Of a stretch of DNA of 64,000 nucleotides, positions 46,325-59,784 are shown one piece after another. The stretch comes from Stromatinia cepivora (taxonomy: Eukaryota > Ascomycota > Leotiomycetes > Helotiales > Sclerotiniaceae): the NCBI GenBank assembly GCA_014898415.1, contig RCTD01000007.1, positions 1,488,001-1,552,000 on the forward strand, in the 5' to 3' direction. The position numbers and the translations under genes were made by a program. A model generated the notes under the pieces. It worked only from the letters and a program-made list of their open reading frames with translations, was not told where the DNA came from and ran no database searches. The stretch's first letter is position 1. Each line of letters starts with the position of its first letter.

Positions 46325-49275
46325 AATTGCGTTTATAAAGAAGCTACCGACTAATTGCTAAACAGGATTGATGTACTGTATTGATCCGTGGAGTTGACAG
46401 GAACCTCTGATGTATTGTTCGCTGAGAAATGCTCACAGACTCTAGAAGAGGAGTGTAAAGTGAGAATAAACCTCGTCAACCTTCCAGATCGAGGTAATCA
46501 TGCGACTTTGAATTGTGTGGAAGTGGAGAGCAGTTGCGAGAATATACCTGTCGATGAGTCTTAAATTGAGATTTTGCGATGTTGGAGGTAGCTCAGCAGA
46601 GTACACGTTATTGGCGTCTTGCAATTTAAATGTACTGATGTGACTCCAAGATGTGACAAGATAGAAGGTAGTTGAGGAGAACAAACTCTGTTGACGTATT
46701 GAACTGGTGTGTAAAAAAAGAGGTCTGAGGAAGGCGATTCTTCTTTTTGCTCAATTCTAAATAAGCTTTAAGGGTTCGAGACAGTACAAACCGTCTGAAC
46801 CTTTGAAAGAAGCAAGTTTTCTTAATCAAAACTGTTGTGACAAGAAGAGGAATGGTTGTTTTTTTTAAGAAGAAGTTGTTGTGAGGGAAGTCGAGACTAA
46901 TAAATAGTAAAATTTCAACAGAATGTGAATACCTGGCAATAAACACTAAATCTTTTCTATTGAGTACCTTGATGGCTTTCTAAAATCAAGATTGGATTTT
47001 CAGAATTGGTTCTCACGGCTCTTACGGAAATAAGAAAAAGGTGATGTTTGAAGACTGAGATCTCGAAATTTTGGGGATATAGTTGGCATTAGCAAAATCA
47101 ACACCTAAACATCAATATCAATGTCCTTGTTATCTATGTATAATTAAACCTTGATACTGGAGCACTTTAGTAATCTCAAATTGAGATACATGAAAATCAC
47201 TATTGGGGATAATAGTTCGGGTGAGTCTTCACACACTCCTCGAATCTAACCGAAGGGGTAATTTCAGGCAAGACATCACAACTAAAACTAAAACTGATTT
47301 TCTCAAGACAACTCATAACAAGTCTACTATTTTATCAAATATGAAATTAATTCTTTGTGATTGTATGCATTCTCATCATAGCCCGGACTTTTCCTTCCAC
47401 ATTCTTCCATGAAGTCTTACAGTTCAAAAGAAACTGATTGCCAAGGGTTCTATAGGGCATTTCGAATAGCGACCTCTGCGATTTGATACTACGGCTACAA
47501 TGATGAAACTCTCTACAAGTACTAGAGTTTTAACTACAAATCTGGACTCTGATTGTGGTTTCGGAGCAAGAGAGATACCCAATTAGACAACAAGTTATCG
47601 ATACCACGGAAAGCCCTTTTCCCGAAGCCTCGAAGAATTGCGAATCTACAATACCTACGAACCGCAATTAGAAAACAGTACGATAAAACATACTGCGTTA
47701 CGTGGGTGGATGGTGGGCTTTGAGCGAAGGCCATTTCTAGAAGTCCTAGCACTGCGAACTTTCAGTAACCTTGCTGTCAAGATCGCGTGGTCGGATCAAT
47801 TTCAGAGTCACCATTCATCAAGTTATATAAAATTGGAATCATAGAATATCTTTCCAAGTCATCCGCAAGCCTACACCACAATTAGACAGTAAGGTTACCC
47901 TGTACGTACCAGCTTGGCATGCAATGGGAGGGTCAGTCTAACAACCACATCGATTCAGATCTACAGGAATTTCCCAACCTTCGATTTAAGAAGAGAGGTA
48001 GGTTACCATCGATCACGCAGATGGCAAACATCTTTACCACTATCTGAAGACAATGATGAGCAGATCACAGTTCTCGAGTGCGAGCCTCGACTACTGAACT
48101 TTACATTCTGCCCAATAACTGATAGCCTTAATAGCTTCAACAACTACGGCATTCACCTGCCTCTCAGCTTTACAAACAAGCTGCTCCTCAACTATTCTTC
48201 TGCGACCAAGCTTAATAACACGCTGGCTCTGCTTCATAGACGATCCATACGTCTACCGCACATCTTAAATTTTCCGCGATCATGCAATACAATACACACC
48301 CAATCCCCATCTTCGCCTAAAACTTAGTAAGTTGACCAACTGAATTGCCAGGAATGCTAAAGATTACTTCGTCAAAATCTATCAAATGCCTGGTGCAGCT
48401 TATATCTAAGAAAAGTCGCAGCGACGTCTAGATGGGCACAGTTTTGTAATCGATAGGAGGGAAAGATTAATCGATATTATAGGTAGGGACAAAATAGGAG
48501 ATCAATTTATTTATAGAACCCAAAAAAAACAAGTGCAAATTCTCACCAAGAAATGAACAGTCTAAAGTTAAAACTCAATAATCTCAGCTCCTCAGCTCCT
48601 CAGTGTAAAATCACTATTCCTAGCCATATCATCTGAAACCCTCACAAAATCATGAGCTGAGCTGAAAACCCCACCCCACTATTATACTCGAGCTCCTTCA
48701 TTGACATAAATTTAAATTTCACCTGCGTGTTAACCATATTGGAATTTCTAAATCTAGCGGTGACATACTTATACGGTCTTGAAATGAGTGAGCGTATTGA
48801 TGGTTTGATACCCGAAAATAAAAAACACCTCTCGGTTCCCGTGCTCATACCCAGCCAGCTAGCGTTAGAGAAGATGACTATACAACCAACTCCCCCCCAC
48901 AAAAAACTTCATTGAATCTTAAATGCTGCTGATTGTCTATTAATTTTTAATTTGAATTAAGCACTCTGTTGATTATGTATATTTAACGCGAGGCTGCAGG
49001 AGTTAAGTATATTTGAGTGCTTGTGTATATATGTACGACTGTTCAGGATGTTTTTATCTTTCTGAGAGGAACGCTATGATTGATAAAACAATGCTTCACT
49101 TAAATGCCTATACTCCTAAACCCCGTTTAGGCGAAATGATCCCATCTCATACATACAGATGCGCCTCTCAAACAACCCCTCAATAACAGGGCACCTCGCT
49201 CAAAATACCAACGATCAAAAATCCCATATTTGCAATGTTGAAACTTGTTTACACAATTGTTCCGACACCCTATCA
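46325..49275. other. 2.95-kb intergenic region
   Basis: Several scattered frames of 60-137 codons on both strands, none with recognisable family motifs, splice partners or biased composition. The longest is 47914-48327 on +. I cannot support a gene here. Confidence 0.45.
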
Positions 49276-50718
49276 TCATATCTCTCCAAAATGTGGTTTC
49301 CTTCCATAAACGAAATGAAACTTCATGTAAACATGATTCAAGGGATTTTTCATATCATTTCTTGGTCCCACCATCATTACCTGCGCCTCCTCGAAGCTAT
49401 ACCCCAGTACCCTCGTAAACAAAGCCATACTGATTGGTTCGACGGCATCCAAACACTGAGCTTGATAATACATACCAATCTCCTTGAGTCTCTTGTCCTT
49501 GGGCCAACGACCAATGGGTACCTTATAAATTTGATCATGAACATCGACAAATCCAGCCTCGATCATCCATTTCTTCTGATTCCCAGCAACCTCATCCATC
49601 ATCTTTCCATTCTTGACACTTGCCTCATCCATCAATCCGAAAAACCTCTGCAAGCTCTCAGCATTGAGATCAGTACCATCGTCGCTCTCAATATGTACTT
49701 CGTGTTCCTGTGCTTCAACCCATCCTCCAGGTCGAACATTGGTATAAGCCTGATTGAAAAATCTCGGCCAGTCTGATATAGAAGATGCAAGTACTCTCCA
49801 ATGTATCAAATCGAACTTCCGATTATGCGAAAACAACCACTCATCCTCGGCATTATCAATCAAGAATTTACAATTCGGTGGTACCCAACCTGGTTGAATA
49901 GGACTTAAATCCGTTCCGATGACTTCAGCAGAGACAAATTCATCAGCGCATTCAATTGCCCAAAGACCGGTTCCAGTTCCGATATCGAGAATTCGTTGAG
50001 GATTAGGATCTATGGGTGCGCAAAATAACTTTCCACCAAGAATGAGTTTGAACACGTGATGTTTGAGATCGAGTCGTTGCTGTTCTGCTTCATCATTAGG
50101 AAGGAGGTAGGAACCGGATTGATAAGCATGATAGCGACGACCATTTTCGTAGGTATAGTTTAGCATGGATGAATTGATTGATGTAGATGAAGTTGATACA
50201 CCATCATCTCCCCAACTGGAATCAGCATCGCTTTGGGTATCCTGTGGGGCATTGTGAGTTTTTAAGAAATTTGGTAGTTATTTCACATAATATTTGATTT
50301 AATGTCATGGAATTGAGGAAGTTTTACTCACAACTTCAACATGAGCATCTTGATCTCCATCGCTTTCATGGAGATCGTTTTGATTTACGTTTTCGGGTGC
50401 CGCACCATCACTAACGGTGGTGGTAGGTTGAATGGGAGCTGTTGATGCTGTTGATTCTGTTGATTGTGGTGGTGCAGCGGCGGAGGGAGCTGTTGATTCC
50501 GTTGATTGTGGTGGTGCAGCGGCAGAGGGAGCTGTTGATTCTGTTGATTGTGGTGGTGCAGTGGCAGAGGGACCTGTGGTTTGTGAAATGGTTTGTTGTG
50601 CTTTATCTGTTGATGACGATAGGATGGTGGACGAGGAAGTCGTGTTTTGTGTGGTGATTTCTGGGATGTTTGGCGGTACTTGATCAGTCGATGTATTATT
50701 TTTTATTGATTGTGACAT
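49276..50718 (-). CDS. LaeA-like SAM-dependent methyltransferase
   Basis: Exons 50718-50332 and 50241-49276 (GTGAGT donor, CACAG acceptor) give 450 aa. Residues 1-150 are a disordered Ser/Thr/Pro/Gln region with three copies of a 14-residue repeat (QSTESTAPSAAAPP). The methyltransferase starts at about 155 with MLNYTYENGRRYHAYQSGSY, the characteristic entry of LaeA-type proteins. Motif I is DIGTGTG at 215-221, followed by GTDLSPIQPGWVPPN near 240 and VRPGGWVEAQEHEV near 300. Relatives include LaeA, the nuclear regulator of secondary metabolism, and many of unknown substrate. This could be a regulator or a metabolic enzyme. It is divergent from the O-methyltransferase gene, with 1.2 kb between starts, which suggests a small metabolic locus. 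Confidence 0.88.
50447..50572. repeat. 42-bp coding minisatellite, three copies
   Basis: Three exact-length 42-bp units (50447, 50489, 50531) differing at a few bases, encoding the 14-residue repeats of the LaeA-like protein. A multiple of three, so the frame is kept when copies change. Confidence 0.92.
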
Positions 50719-51935
50719 CTTGGTTGAGTATTTTCGTATAAGCGGTGATGATTGACAAGTTGTGTAATGATTAATATTCCGACTGTTGTATGTATCACCG
50801 GCTACAACTGCCGAGACGTGCAGATTATTGATTGGATACTGAAAAGTTATTACTCGTGTTACAGACTCAGTAGATCTTTTTGATTTTGAAGAAGGTGGTG
50901 TAATGTGTAATGTGTAATGTGTGTAATGTGATGGATGAGATATGAAGAACTTTCGTGTAAACCAAATCGAATGTTGTTGATAGATATAATAAGTAAAGAA
51001 AAGGGGACAGGGTACCTACCTAGGTAAGGTATGATATGGATATTCGGAGTTTGGTGTTAATTATTTAGTTTCCATATTCGGAAGATCCGGTCGGTTATTT
51101 CATGTCAGATCTTCAAGTCATTGCATTGCGTAGGGTATCACTCCCGGTCAGAACATAAAAACTTATTTCATGTAGATTTATGTAGCAACAAGTTTAACAA
51201 CAAGGTAACAGAAAGAATTCTAACTTCTCATGTTCTTAATTTTCTCAACTTCTCAACTTCTCAACTTCTCAATCTCTTTTCTGTACAATATGGTGGCGGT
51301 GTAGACGATAGTGAAAGAATATGATAAGTTCAATGATTAGTTGAAATAGTTGAATTTGGCTTAGTACAGCTGAACCCTTCGCTTCAATTGACCCCCCGAA
51401 TAACCAATCGAGTTTCTTTTTTCCTTTTTCATCACTCGCGTCCACTGCGCAGATTTTTATGCCATGGAAGTGGCATCGAAGCCATCGAAGCCATCGAAGT
51501 TTTTTGGGGGTATTTTCCGTCCTATCAGTGGATCAATAATTTGCTCTATCCTGCATGTCATCGGATAAACATCTACTTTGAGCATTAGTCCCCCTATCAA
51601 TGTCACTGGGCGATTTTACCTTTACCTTGTATCCATAAATTCTCTAACATGAAAATGTACGGAGTATATGCCACGTTTTTAACCGGAATTACCATGCGCA
51701 TGTGCTCTTTGAGTACCAAGCGGGTCATGGCATCCATTATGGTTGCATCGAATGGATATTTACGTTTCAGACATCTTGCATCGTGCATTTTGTATGACCA
51801 TACCATTCGACAAAAGTATCCGATCCATAATACTCCTCACTTACCTCACAGGTCAACTCCTGCATTTTGCATCGGCGATAGGATTTGAATAGCTTTCCTG
51901 CACAGAGCACCTAACAATCAACCAACCAAGTTGCC
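50719..51935. other. Divergent intergenic region between the two methyltransferase genes
   Basis: Shared promoter region. It holds GTGTAAT repeats (about 50898-50930), CTTCTCAA repeats (about 51240-51272) and a GAAGCCATC repeat (about 51477-51497). No gene is recognised. Confidence 0.5.
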
Positions 51936-53567
51936 ATGGAGAAAACTCCCGAATCATTGGCGCAAGAGATTGCTTGTATGAGAGAGCAGTTGAGTAAAGT
52001 CAGCAAAGCAATTGATGTTTATGAATCAGTAGCTACTGGAAATGTCCACAAAAAGGGTATTCAACCTAGAGGAGAAACCAGCCAAAAGCATGGAGAGCTT
52101 TTCATGGAAACGGATAGGCTGATGAAGAAAGTGAGGGGTCCTGTTGATATGGTTTTTTCCAATTTTGAAAATGTAAGTCTAGTATCGTCTTTTAGTGAAA
52201 ATTTTGTTCTTCATGGGTAGTACACATCACGATGAAGATTGCCATCGAGTAACAACGATATGTGGGTAGAGCAAGGATAATGCAAGCTGACCGAAACTTT
52301 GTCACATGCGAATAGTCAGTGCATTCAGGAACATTGAGAACAGTTTTGGAAATGGGTGTGTTTGATGCTTTACCCATGGATGGATCATCATCAAGTGCTA
52401 CAATATTGGCCGAGAACCTGGGCGTGGAAAAGGAACTGCTTGGTAAGTGTTTGCATTCCCTTCCCAGATATATTCGTCAACTAAGCCTGGGTAAGTTCGA
52501 TTCATGCGAGTACTCACGGTCGCCGGACCATTCGCGGAGGTAGGAGAAGAAGAATATGCCCATACACCATACTCAATGGTATATATGGTCCCCGAGCTTA
52601 GGGGGATTTTTAAGTTAATGTCAGGAAACCCGGCCCCATCACAACCCATTAGTCCATTACTATGTCAGTTCTGTTATGCATTCGTATAAAATATTCCACA
52701 AATCACCATCAGCCTTTCCTAATGCGAAAATAATAGGTACGACGAATATAACCTCGCCAACGCTCGAATGTATGAATTTTTCCGCGAAAATGGCTTCAAG
52801 AGTCCAGAAGATCACCTCCTTAATCCATATTGCTTCGCTCACCAAACTGGCGAGAAAAATATGTGGGAGCATATCGGATCGTTCCCAGAGCGATTCCAAA
52901 ATCTAAACCTGGCCATGAAGGCTCAGAGTGTAGCCACAAATTGGACTGTTGGAATCTTTCCATTTAAAGATACGCTAAAGGGAGTCAAATCCGACGATGA
53001 GACCGTGCTGGTAATAGACATAGGTGGTGGGAGTGGATACGTGACGAAGCAGATCATGGAATTTGTTCAGGAAATTCCAGGAAAAGTGGTTCTCCAAGAA
53101 CGAGATGAGTTGATTGATGCGATTGGTCATACAATTCCCGAAGTCGCGATGATGAAGTATGATTTCTTCACACCTCAACCTATTAAAGGTATGAATCGCT
53201 CTCTTGCTTCATGAACCTGTGCATATCTTGTATGAGTGATCGCTGATACAAAAAAGGAGCCCCAATATACCATATCCGCCGATGCCTGCACGATTGGCCA
53301 GACGTTGATTGTGTACGTATCCTCAAAGTGATCGCTGCTGCAATGACGCCCGAGGTTTCAAGACTTGTAATCTCGGAGATCGTTCTCCCGTCAATTGCGG
53401 CAGATGCCGAAGCAAGCTGGATGGATGTAACGATGATGGCATTAAGCGGTCGTGAGAGAACGGAAAAGCAATGGGTGAATTTGCTGACTCTTTCGGGCTT
53501 GAAACTCCGAAAGATTCATCATGGTCCAGGGACAAATTATGCCGCAGTCGAGGCAGTCCTAGCGTAG
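51936..53567 (+). CDS. Plant-type/fungal O-methyltransferase (polyketide or phenolic substrate)
   Basis: Five exons: 51936-52172, 52316-52442, 52496-52619, 52737-53188 and 53257-53567, giving 416 aa. The N-terminal half is the helical dimerisation/winged-helix domain (TLRTVLEMGVFDALP, LMRVLTVAGPFAEVGEEEYAHTPYS). The catalytic half has motif I DIGGGSGY at 257-264, the VLQERDELID SAM-adenine contact, GAPIYHIRRCLHDW with the catalytic-base His at 325, and LLTLSGLKLRKIH at the end. The exon 3/4 junction uses a weak GTCAGG donor. I chose it because it restores FKLM-YDEY, a conserved pair in the family. Such enzymes methylate hydroxyls of aromatic polyketides or phenolics in the cytosol. No polyketide synthase lies in this window. 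Confidence 0.85.
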
Positions 53568-53666
53568 ATATTTTTGGTAATTCCGGGCATTTGGAAAACT
53601 TAATCATACAAGCTGCCGGTAGATAGGTGGGTGGTATATAATACAGAGTATATAGGATACGAGAGA

Positions 53667-54885
53667 CTATGCCGACTCTAAGTATGTTCCTGCGAGCCAA
53701 ACGAGTGAACAACCTGCTAAAGCCCATGCGCCCACAGCTTTCTTCCCCCACCAAGAATCGTCTACTTCTACCTTTGCAGCACGTATTTGGCGAGTCGGGC
53801 GACTTTCTATAACTGTTGCAGAGGCTGTAGAATTCTTTTCGGCCGCTTCGGTTCGTTCACGCAACTCAGCAATCTTCTTGCCTAGCGATAATAGGTCCTC
53901 TTTCCATTCAGTGTCGTTTGCTATCTTATCAACTTCAACGTTTTGCACATTTCCGAAGAAATCCATCAATAGTCTTTCTCTCCCTCCTTGCTCGCCACCA
54001 GGAAAAAGGTCCCATCTAACACCTGGATGTGAATGGATCTTTGCCTCATCGTAACTGTTAAACAAATCTCCCAATGTCTTCTTGCTGCCAGGTTCCCGAA
54101 CCTGAGTTTCGAGGAAGTCCAGGTTGTAATATGTGTATCGATCAATGACTGCTACACCAACATCATTATCCGCATGATGTGAGTATGAAGACTGATCAAT
54201 TTCCGAAGAGCCGGTTGCGATTATGTTGGGAGAATAGAATTTGCTGTACATGGTATTTGCTTGGCATGTATCGATCATGAAAAGTAATTCGTGGTACCTT
54301 TGGATCATAGTCAGCACACAAATTTGTCGTACGTTGGAATCTAACAAACCTCTTCTTCTCCCACATCTGCTCGAATGCATCCGCCAAGTCAAATGCGCTA
54401 ATTTCCTCCGCATCTTGGAACTTCAAAAACTCATTACCACCATGACCTGTCATATAAACCAAGATATTACTTCTATCATCCGTCAAAAGCCTCTTGCTTC
54501 TCGGCATTTCTTCCCCAACTCTATCCGTCAATAGTCGAATGAAGTTCTCTACTGTAACCTCATATCCTCTATAATCTACCTCAATATTGTCTCCATATAA
54601 GTCCACCGCGCGATCAGCGTTACTGTAAACTGTGCCGGGAAAGGCATTCCGAGGGTTGCACGCCATATCATCAGGTAACATGAGAATAATCTGAGAATCG
54701 GGAATTCCTAGACGTTTGACTGTGCGATAAAGTGAAAGAACATTTGCCAGATGTCGATAGTTGAACCAAAATCGTGAGGTAGATACGAGGACTGCCCAAT
54801 TACTCGTATGTTCTGCGGTAACAGGAAGAGGTGCGAGTAAAGGCGCAAGGACGAGAGGAAGCTTAATCAAACTTGATAACTTCAT
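53667..54885 (-). CDS. GPI8: GPI-anchor transamidase catalytic subunit GPI8
   Basis: Exons 54885-54350 and 54297-53667 (GTTTGT donor, GCTGACT branch site, AAAG acceptor) give 388 aa. It has an N-terminal signal peptide (~24 residues) cut after a VTA-E type site. The C13 legumain-like peptidase domain carries [16 protein letters not shown], the catalytic His148 in MTGHGG and Cys190 in DTCQA, plus [21 protein letters not shown] single C-terminal membrane segment (about 360-385) ends the protein. GPI8 cleaves the C-terminal signal of proproteins and joins them to GPI anchors in the ER lumen, with GAA1, GPI16, GPI17 and GAB1. All catalytic residues are present. Convergent with the O-methyltransferase gene (99 bp apart) and divergent from the phosphatase gene. 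Confidence 0.96.
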
Positions 54886-55343
54886 GATTGGATATACACC
54901 AGTATAGAAATGTGTATACTATCAGATAGATGTGACAGGAGTAGGTATATCCTTTCTTGTTGTAGAACTACCGTACTGTTATGTATGTATTTGACCTCCC
55001 TGGATTCATCTCAGCCAGGAGCTTACCAATCGTATGAGATCTCTCATCCCTGCTGAGATGTCTCACGTACTCACGAGTTCATGCCTTAGAATAATTTATC
55101 ATATATTTATGAGGCCGCGATTTATCAATCACATGCTTTCATCTGCCCCGCTCCGCTCGACCCGCGATTTACTGCGTAGACATTTCTCAGACGCTTGAGG
55201 CTTGAGCTTGAGATTACTTATTTTGCACTACGTCGACGGCTTGCTGTCAACATTCTTACTAGAAGCTATTGTCAATCAGCTTAACAAGCCATTTGGGTTA
55301 TCGGCTCTATGTTATGTTATTGAAGATATCTTAACACATAACA
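54886..55343. promoter_or_regulatory. Bidirectional promoter region, GPI8 / histidine phosphatase
   Basis: 458 bp between two divergent start codons, with palindromic TGAGATG and CATCTCA words near 55005-55060. No other features are defined. Confidence 0.5.
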
Positions 55344-57441
55344 ATGGGTCGGCCACCGGCTGTTATTATTGTTGTCAGGTAAGAGATCTCCAAGGCCCAA
55401 ACTCCATATTCCTGCAAAGGTTTTGTTCTGCTGCTCAGTAAACCAATGTTGATCAACACTGTTCTATTTATTACCCCCGCGAGAACCATCTTCTGCGGCA
55501 CTAATATCTAATTTTCTTCATAGGCATGGTGCTCGCCTCGATCAAGCAGATAGTCAATGGTACTTGACAACCCCGACTCCATACGATCCGCCTCTCACAT
55601 ATGGTGGCTGGACACAATCGAGATCCCTCGGAGCCCGTATAGCGAATATCTTACGAAGTCGCGAAACAGATGATGAGTTTATTGGTAGTGAGGATCAAAA
55701 TGGAGGGAAATACAGGAAAAGGAGGCATAAAGTGATTATACACACATCCCCATTTTTGCGCTGCGTCCAGACATCAGTTGCCATAAGTGCTGGCCTTGCA
55801 CAAAATCCTGGTCACACACATCATTCTCAACGTTCTTCTTCCGCACAATCCCAGCACAAAAGTTTACAGACGCATTCTTCTCCCAGAGTACGTCCTACAC
55901 AATCAACAGACTCGCTCAGACTAGCTCCACTCCTAGAGACTACAACTATCCCGCCAAATTCAAGCAGCAAGATTATTGGACAAACGGGCAATATTAGGAA
56001 ATCAATGATACGTGTTGATGCATTCCTTGGTGAATGGTTGGCCCCGGATTACTTCGAGGATATTACTCCGCCTCCAAGCTCTATCATGATGGTAGCTGGT
56101 GCAAAAGCGGATTTATTACGAAGAGAGGATTACAATAGTTTGATACATGTGCGAGATTTCTCCGCACAAGGTTCATTCCAACCATTTCCAGGTGGATGGG
56201 GAAGTCCGGTCACAACCGACAAGAAGGAATTCCCATCAGTCTCGAGTTTAAACCATGCGCTACCCAGAAGAGACCGGACCAGCAGTCTGAGTAGTGTGGG
56301 AAGCAATGGGAGCCGTCAAAATTTAAAGGCCGACGGTCATTTACTCACATCTGAGCACGATATCTATCATCCACCGGTGCCAAGTTACGCAATTTCTACA
56401 TCCGATCCTATACCACCTGGATATGCTACGCACGCGAGAGATGCATGTGTTGATGTCGATTATCAATGGGATAGTATGCGCGAGCCTCTGAATTGGGGCA
56501 GTGGTGGCGAATATGGTGAAGAATGGCCCTCGATGCATAAAAGATTCCGGAAAGGTCTACAGAGCATGTTGGGTTGGTATAGCAGTAATGAAAACCCTGG
56601 GGAGATGGCAACCAAGACTCCTTCTAGTCCAGAGCTTGAAAAGCAATTTTCCATGGATGGAAGTCATGAAGAAGAAGATACGGATCTGGTTCTTATCCTT
56701 GTCACCCATGGCGCTGGATGCAATGCCCTCATCGGGGCCTTGACTAACCAGCCTCTTTTAATGGACGTCGGAATGGCATCATTAACCATGGCGGTACGGA
56801 AACCTACTCCCGAGAATACACCTGCCTCAACCCCTGCTGCAACTCCTGAAGCCCATTCCCGTACAAATTCGAAAAATTTATCCATGGCAGACGAATATGA
56901 TTTGAAGCTCTTAGCAAACACAGAACATCTGCGCTCCGGTCCCAACAGTACTTCTTCATCCCAAACTCCATCTATCGCAAACCAGTCTACATTCCGCGAC
57001 CGTCAGCCTACCGACCCGAATCGTTCCACTGCCGTGAATTCCAGTCTGGGCAGTATCAGAAGAACAGCAAGTATAGCAAGTTCTCAGCCTCGCAGCTATA
57101 CAACGGCCAGACAATCATCAATCGGGCTATGGAGCGCTACTCCTCCGCCCAGAGAATCTGTCGATGAGAACGATGACACGGATGCCGATAGCATGATGTT
57201 GAACTTCGGAGACGATGGCGCAAATGCAAGCGCATCAATTCAGTCGACCGCGGAAGAAGAAAATAAAGCAGCTGTTGTGAAAAATAAGGAGATAGATACA
57301 AGTGCGCTAGAGGAAGATGAAGTTGCTCCCTTAGGCTTATGGGGTTCACCAAGATTGACGGCGAGTTCAGGTCCAGCTGTAGATTTAGACAAGTCGAGCC
57401 ATACGCCAAAGAGAAGGTGGACAGTTAACGAAAGGGGATGA
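55344..57441 (+). CDS. Histidine phosphatase (phosphoglycerate mutase) superfamily protein
   Basis: A tiny first exon (55344-55378, 35 nt) joins exon 2 (55524-57441) to give 650 aa. The splice rebuilds the phospho-acceptor motif Arg12-His13-Gly14 (VVRHGARLDQAD), which strongly supports it. Other branch-2-like features are TPYDPPLTYGGWTQSR-LGARI, HTSPFLRCVQTS near 75, and the second catalytic His407 in LILVTHGAGCNALIGAL. A long Ser/Thr/Pro-rich insertion lies at about 95-130 and 215-260, and residues ~435-650 form a disordered acidic tail. Fungal homologues are annotated as phosphoglycerate-mutase family but are unlikely to be glycolytic mutases. A protein or small-molecule phosphatase related to UBASH3-type enzymes is more likely, by inference. 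Confidence 0.85.
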
Positions 57442-58789
57442 ACATGAATGTCTGCAAGCGTCGATGACCCGGACTCAAATCACCTCAAATCACGAGTTAG
57501 TCGTGAATTGTACAAGTCGGAAGGCAAGAAGACATGGAGGAAATGAACCTGGAATTCAGTACAAAAATGTATGGATGGACGGATTCTTTTGGATGTATGG
57601 CATGGATGAATGGATGAATAGACCTTTGTGAGTTTAATCAATTGATCATTTAATTTGAGCGGCAGCGTGGGCGTATGGTTTTGGGACTCGACCTGTAAAA
57701 GGTTCTGGATGAACAAACGAAAAGTGCGCCAAGGATATGATACATACCATGGTCTGCTCAGGCGAACTGCTAGATCACATATGATTTAAAAGTTCTTGCG
57801 AGAAACTTGAGGGACAATAACATGGAAGCATTGATTGGATGGTTCTAGGTCAATGCATACATATATTAGGATAGGATCACTTGCATGGTGGTTATGTGAT
57901 TTTCATCCTCATAATCAGATTTTATTCCACTCGAACTATTATCATTATCATTATTATGTTCCTAGGTGAAACCGCGGGGATGAATGCCAGATGCCGCTGC
58001 TGTGACATGATTATCTACATGCCTCTGCAGATATCTTGCTCTGAAGCGGAGCTTTTTCACATCTCTTAAATCATGCATCTAATCAGAATTCAGCCCTCAG
58101 ACAATGGTCTGAATCTCTCCATGAAAAGACACTCTTGCATTTTGCAGTTCATGACCGGAGATCATCTTCCGGTATCTGAATGGTGGTATCTATAGTATTG
58201 ATTAGCGCAAGTCTTTTGATGGTTTCAAATATCCGAAGAAAAAGACTGCGGCATCCCATTGCTCATTCTCAGAAGTGGTTTGTTCCTCATCAACGACCCG
58301 AAGGCTATATGAGTGGTGCATGAAACTCGTGTCTAATCATCGCGGGATGGGGAAGATGGTTGGAATATTTAGTGAGAACATACCACATTATAACATGATA
58401 CCCATGGTGATATCCGAGTGCATTGATTGATGGCGCTTTTGTCCTATACCACACTCGGTAGTTCACTGCAAAGCTTTCCATCGAAGAGATATCTAGAATG
58501 TCGACACTGCTAGGCTTTGCGAGCAACATGGGCGACAAATAGTAATCATCATATATGGAATGTATGGAATCAACTTCTAAAGATAGATTTTTAGCTATAT
58601 TCCATTTTAATGCGAATATTTGAAATAAGATGTAGCTGAACAATCAGAGAGGCTCGCATGCGTAAAATTTGTAACCATGTATATTGTCTTCAAGACTAAT
58701 CGATTTTTATACCATCATCATAAAGTTTCGTGTCGATAAAAGTGCAATGGAAAATATGTTGAACTTACCATAGCTCATGATCATAACCC
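57442..58789. other. Intergenic region between convergent genes
   Basis: 3' flanks of the phosphatase gene and MED4. The 112-codon frame at 58643-58305 on the minus strand has ordinary-looking composition but no known motifs; I do not call it. Confidence 0.5.
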
Positions 58790-59784
58790 TCAGTCATCGT
58801 CATCATCAAACTCATCTAGTTGGAACACCTTCGGTCTCTCGGCGCCTGCGCCACCTTGACCACCACCCATAGCATTACTCCTTCTCTCCATCTCCAGTCT
58901 TCTTCTTTCATCTTCTTTCACTCTTTGTAACTCTTCTTCCCTCTCTAACTCTTCTGCTTTCTCCCTCTTCTTTTGTTCCTCGAGCTCAGGGTCCCATCCC
59001 TCAGGATCGATCCCACTGTCAACTAGTGCTTGTATGCTTGCTAATGCGCCCATCCTAATATCTTCTTCGCGAGCCCATGGCACGAATATTTTGTCATTAA
59101 ATCCCGTATTAAGGAATTGTACATAACCGGCATCGAGGGCAGATTTCGACTGAGAAGGCTGTTGTGATGGTGAATCTTGACTTGGAGCAAGTGGATTTGC
59201 TCCGTTAGAAGTGACAGAAGGAGCACCTATATCCATAGCATTCACATTCGCACCGTTGCCAGTAACGGTAACACTAGGCGTGGTACTTCCATTCGTCGTA
59301 GTGCCTTCCTGCCTTGGTGATGAATCTTCTGGTTTAGAAACTCGAGCCTCGGGCGGGACTGTGAACTTAGAAATCCTTCGCGCATAGCTAAGAAGTTCTT
59401 CGTACTCCACGGGATTTTTGTTTCCTGGGTACTCGGACGATGGGGTGTTGAGGAGTTCAGTCCGTGTGTTGGCTAGGAGGATAAGAAGCTCGCGGATTTG
59501 GGTATCGAGGGCTGCGGAATCGGCGTGTAGGGTAGTGAGTGTGTGGGTATTTTGTTGATGTTGATTTACTGTGGGGGTTGTATTAATAAACAGTCAGATC
59601 AAGAGAGGTCAGGAAGGACGTGAGGAGTAAACATACGAAGTGATAGACCATCATTAAGCTCTTGATCCGCGAGAACTAGGTCTTGGGCCAGAGCGGGAAC
59701 AGGGCTGTATTTGGAAATTGAAGCTATCAAGTTGGCAAGAGCTTTTTCTACACGATCAAATCGTGCATCAATTATTTTGTCCAT
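58790..59784 (-). CDS. MED4: Mediator of RNA polymerase II transcription subunit 4
   Basis: Exons 59784-59637 and 59568-58790 give 308 aa. An N-terminal coiled-coil (MDKIIDARFDRVEKALANLI..., IRELLILLANTRTELLNTPS) precedes the MED4 signature VEYEELLSYARRISKFTVPP near residue 105. Next come a Ser/Pro/Asn-rich linker, the conserved FVPWAREEDIRMGALASIQ block near 215, and a Glu/Arg-rich helix. The C-terminus is the acidic DEFDDDDD seen in fungal MED4. MED4 belongs to the Mediator middle module and links it to RNA polymerase II in the nucleus. The introns are GT-AG and in phase (GTATGT donor, CACAG acceptor). Confidence 0.93.

Noticed and set aside
47914..48327. 137-codon plus-strand open frame in the 46.3-49.3 kb gap
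   Set aside because: No recognisable motif, splice partner or promoter context; left uncalled.
58305..58643. 112-codon minus-strand open frame
   Set aside because: Ordinary composition but no conserved features, and it lies in a 3' flank; insufficient support.
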